This document shows positions 5,114 through 8,527 of a stretch of DNA of 8,527 nt, piece after piece. The stretch spans positions 1 to 8,527 of the forward strand of contig JAEEUY010000242.1 in assembly GCA_016290715.1 (NCBI GenBank). The letters run 5' to 3'. Both the position numbers and the translations under genes were made by a program. This DNA comes from Bacteroidales bacterium. GTDB lineage: Bacteria; Bacteroidota; Bacteroidia; Bacteroidales; WCHB1-69. The notes beneath the pieces were generated by a model, which saw nothing but the letters and a program-made list of their open reading frames with translations, ran no database searches and was not told the DNA's origin. Each line of letters begins with the position of its first letter. Position 1 is the stretch's first letter.

Positions 5114-6997
5114 ATGAAAGACAGAAATTGGTGTACTCTTATAGGTTTTCTTATAGGATTGTTCGTTTTTATGTTGAATTCTAACGCACAATCCACTAAG
5201 AATTTACGTATGGGAAGCAGGATCGTGGATAGTTTTTCTTTCAAAATCGACACCTTTTCTATTGTCCCCAATACTTTTTCGCTACAAGAGGTTTCGGCGG
5301 AACAATTTTCCATCAATTACACCACTTCTGAATTAACCTTGCTGGATTCAAATTTATTGGGCAAAACGATTCATTATACTTATCAGGTTTTTTCTTTGGA
5401 TTTATCCAAAAAGATTGCCCATAAAAGTCCTGAGATGATTCTTCCTCGCTTTGTATCAGATCCAACCGCTGCTTCACTTTTTCAAGTTTCCTCTCCCACT
5501 GAACCTTTTTTTGATTCCTCTTTGCAAGGCACAGGCTCACTTGCAAGAAGTGTTTCTATCGGCAATAATCAGAATTTTGTGTTGGATGCACACCTGAATC
5601 TGCAACTGACAGGAAAATTGTCTCCGGATGTGGAAATTTTAGCCAACATCACCGATGAGAACCTCCCCGTACAACCTGAAGGAAACACGCGTGTTTTGAA
5701 GGATTTTAATAAAATATTCATCCAATTAAAATATAAGAACTTGCTTAAAGTTACGGCGGGAGATATTGAACATATAAATCCCGATGACGCTTATTTCATG
5801 CGTGTTAACCGTCAGTTTCTGGGGCTTCGGTTAGAGGCTTCTTATCCGTTGGGGGAATCCAACAAAATGTCCAATATGGTTGGCGGCGGCATTTCCAAAG
5901 GAAAATTTGTACGCAATACGCTCTCTCCGCAGTTAGGGGTTCAGGGACCGTACCGTCTTTATGGAGCTCAAAACGAAACATCCATCATCATCATTGCAGG
6001 TTCTGAGCGGGTTTATCTCAATGGTGAGTTATTGAAACGCGGTGAATCCAACGATTATATCATTGACTATAACACAGGGGAAATCACCTTTTCCACAAAA
6101 CACCTGATAGCTCCAGAAAACAGAATTGTAGTGGAGTTTGAATACAGCGATCGCTACTATTCCCGATATAACCTATTTACACATCATGAATTCACCCATG
6201 AAAAAAACACAAAATTAAAGCTCAATGTTCGCTTTTTTCATGAACAGGATCTGAAAAACCGTTCGCTGAATCCTGAATTAAGTGAAAAACAAATGCTTTT
6301 TCTATCTCAAATTGGAGATGATAAAAATGCCGCCTTGTTTTCTACGGCCATTCCAACCAATGACTTTACTTCCGGTGAAGTACTTTACCATCAGCGAGAT
6401 ACCATTATCGGCTCCCGTGTTTATCCGTCCATATACGTTTACGCTGGTGCTTCCCGTGATTCCGTCTATCGTGTTAACTTCACGTATGTGGGAAGTAACA
6501 AGGGGAATTATGTGCTTGCGCAGAGCGCCGCCAACGGAAAGGTATATGAATGGGTTGCTCCACTAAATGACGAACCCCAAGGGGATTACGAACCTGTAGT
6601 ACAGCTGAATATGCCTCAAATGACAGAGATGCTTTCCGTTGGCGCTGCGTTTGAAGTGAATGAAAAGCTCAAACTGCAAACCGAATGGGCCATGTCGTAT
6701 TTCGACCAGAACCTATTTTCAAAAAAAGACGATGGAGATAATTTGGGTATGGCCTATCAGCTTCATTTGGCATATCATACAAAATTATACCCGAAGAAAG
6801 TGGATAACCAGTGGAAATATCGTTTGCAGTTGGATTACGAATATTTGCATAAGAATTTCCACTATTTGGAAAGTTTCCGGAATGTGGAATTTGCCCGCGA
6901 TTATAATCTTTCGGAAGAACAAAATGGGGGTGTTGGAGAACAATTATTGAAGTTCACAACAGGAGTGGCACATCCCCAAAAGGGTTCTACACTATAG
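5114..6997 (+). CDS. Large Bacteroidota outer-membrane beta-barrel protein, N-terminal part ending at an in-frame TAG
   Basis: The frame encodes 627 aa before a TAG at 6995-6997. Residues 1-25 are a signal peptide: a hydrophobic stretch at 8-21, then SNA before QS, so cleavage is likely after Ala25. Residues 26-135 form a strand-rich periplasmic-like region. Residues 139-220 hold a block I recognise from large conserved Bacteroidota outer-membrane proteins: GSLARSVSIGNNQNF, LNLQLTGKLS, then DENLPVQPEGNT and an FNKIFIQL strand. A second block at 278-326 has GPYRLYGA, AGSERVYLNGELLKRG and DYIIDYNTGEITF, also typical. The rest alternates polar and hydrophobic residues as in transmembrane beta-strands. 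Family members usually exceed 1,000 residues, so 627 aa is truncated, and the missing part follows directly in the same frame. A barrel lacking its C-terminal strands would not be expected to insert correctly. The gene has its own promoter and no operon partner in view. Its molecular function is unknown to me. Confidence 0.85.
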   Translation: MKDRNWCTLIGFLIGLFVFMLNSNAQSTKNLRMGSRIVDSFSFKIDTFSIVPNTFSLQEVSAEQFSINYTTSELTLLDSNLLGKTIHYTYQVFSLDLSKKIAHKSPEMILPRFVSDPTAASLFQVSSPTEPFFDSSLQGTGSLARSVSIGNNQNFVLDAHLNLQLTGKLSPDVEILANITDENLPVQPEGNTRVLKDFNKIFIQLKYKNLLKVTAGDIEHINPDDAYFMRVNRQFLGLRLEASYPLGESNKMSNMVGGGISKGKFVRNTLSPQLGVQGPYRLYGAQNETSIIIIAGSERVYLNGELLKRGESNDYIIDYNTGEITFSTKHLIAPENRIVVEFEYSDRYYSRYNLFTHHEFTHEKNTKLKLNVRFFHEQDLKNRSLNPELSEKQMLFLSQIGDDKNAALFSTAIPTNDFTSGEVLYHQRDTIIGSRVYPSIYVYAGASRDSVYRVNFTYVGSNKGNYVLAQSAANGKVYEWVAPLNDEPQGDYEPVVQLNMPQMTEMLSVGAAFEVNEKLKLQTEWAMSYFDQNLFSKKDDGDNLGMAYQLHLAYHTKLYPKKVDNQWKYRLQLDYEYLHKNFHYLESFRNVEFARDYNLSEEQNGGVGEQLLKFTTGVAHPQKGSTL

Positions 6998-8527
6998 AGT
7001 TTGAATTGGCTTACGCATTTTTCGCAATTACAAGCCTTCCGCAATGAAATCAACTCTTCACATCATTTCGGAACATGGAGTTGGAATTCTCATTCTTCCT
7101 ATCTTTTTTCTTATGATAATATCCAGAAAACCAATTATTTGCACACGAAGAATGATATAAATAAATCGTGGAATAAGGTTGTATTAGGCTTTAAAGAGGA
7201 GTTGGATTATAATTTGTTTAAAAAGGCTGATTCTGATTCGTTACGGGCCAATAGTTATGCCTTTAACGAGGCTTCCATCTATCTTAAAAATGGAGATTCC
7301 ACGAAAGTGAACTATCTTTTTGCAGTCAAAAATAGAGTAGATAACCATCTGTATCATAATATTTTATCTACAAACACCATTACCAATGAGGCACAATTTT
7401 CTGTGGAAATAACCCATTGGAAGCACCATCGTCTAACAGCCATGGCTACTTATCGGAACGACAATGTGCGCGACTCTATGCGACAATTCAGACCCGAGCA
7501 CAACTTTATTGGAAGTGTGGATTATAGTGCCAACTTCTTGAAGGGTGCCATTGCGTTGAATGTCTATTACGAAGCCGGCAGCGGATTGGAGCAAAAAAAG
7601 AGCTATACATTTTTGAAAGTGGCGGCCGGACAGGGCACTCACGTATGGAACGATTACAACGGCAACGGCATAGAGGAATTGGACGAATTTGAAGTGGCCA
7701 ATTTCCAAAATGAGGCTGATTATATTAAGGTTTGGCTTACCACCCAAGAATATATTACGACCAGTAATTGCGGAACAACACAAAGTCTGCTCCTCCGACC
7801 AGCCAATTTATGGCAAAATAAAACAGGTTTTTTACGTTTTTTATCGTTTTGGAGCAATCATACAGTTGTTCGCACTTATCAAAAAAACACACTGCATAAT
7901 AATATTCGTGCCTTTAATCCTTTTCAATTCAACTTGGAAGATTCTGTACTGGTGAATCAAACAATGAACCTGAAGAATAATTTGTCGTTTTCGCTTCCCA
8001 AACAATATTTTTCAGTGGAATACCTTTATATGAAAAATCAGGTTAAGAATTTGTTGTATTATGGTTTTGAAAGTTCCCATTTGGATGCCCACCAACTGAC
8101 TTTCCGTTCGGTGCCAACTTCTGTGTTGGTTTTGCAAACCATTTACAATCGTTCCATGAAAAAAAATGCCTCCCAATATTTTGGCAGCAGAAGTTACCAG
8201 ATTTTAACCCATCAGTTACAGGAAATCATTACGCTTCGTTTTCAGAATAATATTACCGTAGCACTGGATTTTTTGATGGGGTATCATAAAAATATCGTGG
8301 GTTCCGAAAAATCCAATCAGTATAACCTCTCTTTTGATTTCGATTATAGAATAAAAGAAAAGGGAACAGTTGCATTAAAATTGCAGTATATTAGCATTTT
8401 ATACAATGCGAAGGAAGACAATGCATTGGCGTACGAAATGTTGCAAGGACTGACAAAGGGAAACAATTTTCTGTGGAATTTGGCTTATCAAACAAAACTT
8501 TTTGAATACCTGCAACTTAATTTACAA
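6998..8527 (+). pseudogene. In-frame C-terminal continuation of the outer-membrane protein after the TAG, 3' end outside window
   Basis: From the codon after the TAG to the window edge, 510 codons are open in the same frame as the gene starting at 5114 (codon starts share the same remainder modulo 3). The translation begins SLNWLTHFSQLQAFRNEI and continues as long alternating beta-strands rich in Tyr, Phe, Asn and Gln, typical of an outer-membrane barrel. At 7652-7690 it has DYNGNGIEELDEF followed by EVANFQNEADYIKVWLTTQEYI, the block (acidic Ca-loop-like motif, EF, then a strand pair) that I recognise from the second half of this family. No ATG occurs in this frame until 7442, and a restart there would lack a signal peptide, so independent export is unlikely. 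I read it as part of one gene disabled by a nonsense change, unless the TAG is an assembly error or is read through. No frameshift was found elsewhere in the frame. Confidence 0.75.
7652..7690 (+). other. EF-hand/dockerin-like acidic loop motif in the outer-membrane protein
   Basis: DYNGNGIEELDEF fits D-x-N-x-N-G-x-x-x-x-x-E, the spacing of calcium-binding loops (Asp, Asn and Asn at positions 1, 3, 5; Glu at 12). If the TAG counts as codon 628, these are residues 847-859. The motif recurs in related Bacteroidota proteins as I remember them. Calcium binding itself is inferred. Confidence 0.5.

Noticed and set aside
7433..7783. Minus-strand open frame of 116 codons
   Set aside because: It is antisense to the continuation of the outer-membrane protein, which carries the recognisable acidic-loop block here.

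Overview
The window looks like chromosomal DNA from a member of the Bacteroidota, most likely Bacteroidales. The evidence is AT-rich intergenic DNA, starts without Shine-Dalgarno sequences, two perfect Bacteroidota-type -7 elements (TAnnTTTG), a ParC of the Bacteroidota type, and a very large outer-membrane protein of a kind I know only from this phylum. No mobile element, CRISPR array, tRNA or rRNA was seen.

Layout. (1) Positions 1-519, minus strand: the start of a small secreted protein with tyrosine-rich, YD-repeat-like strands; its 3' end lies outside the window. (2) Positions 520-833: a divergent intergenic region with a small hairpin. (3) Positions 834-2114, plus strand: an iron-sulphur L-cysteine desulfidase / L-serine dehydratase-alpha type enzyme (CyuA/YhaM, UPF0597 family) with all four expected cysteines. 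(4) Positions 2119-4878, minus strand: topoisomerase IV subunit A (ParC), convergent with the enzyme gene and only 4 bp from it. Its acidic tail ends in QLSLF, which matches the sliding-clamp-binding motif. (5) Positions 4879-5113: a divergent promoter region with two perfect -7 boxes and several short phased repeats. (6) Position 5114 to the window end, plus strand: one long reading frame for a large outer-membrane beta-barrel protein, interrupted by a single in-frame TAG at 6995-6997. The 510 codons after the TAG stay open in the same frame and still read like the second half of the same protein.

The genes do not form an operon: each has a neighbour on the opposite strand, so each is probably its own transcription unit. 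ParC is a housekeeping enzyme for chromosome decatenation, the CyuA-like enzyme handles amino-acid catabolism, and the two flanking genes encode exported envelope proteins. No new multi-gene system is evident. The most interesting points are the single amber codon in an otherwise intact outer-membrane protein gene and the clamp-motif tail on ParC.
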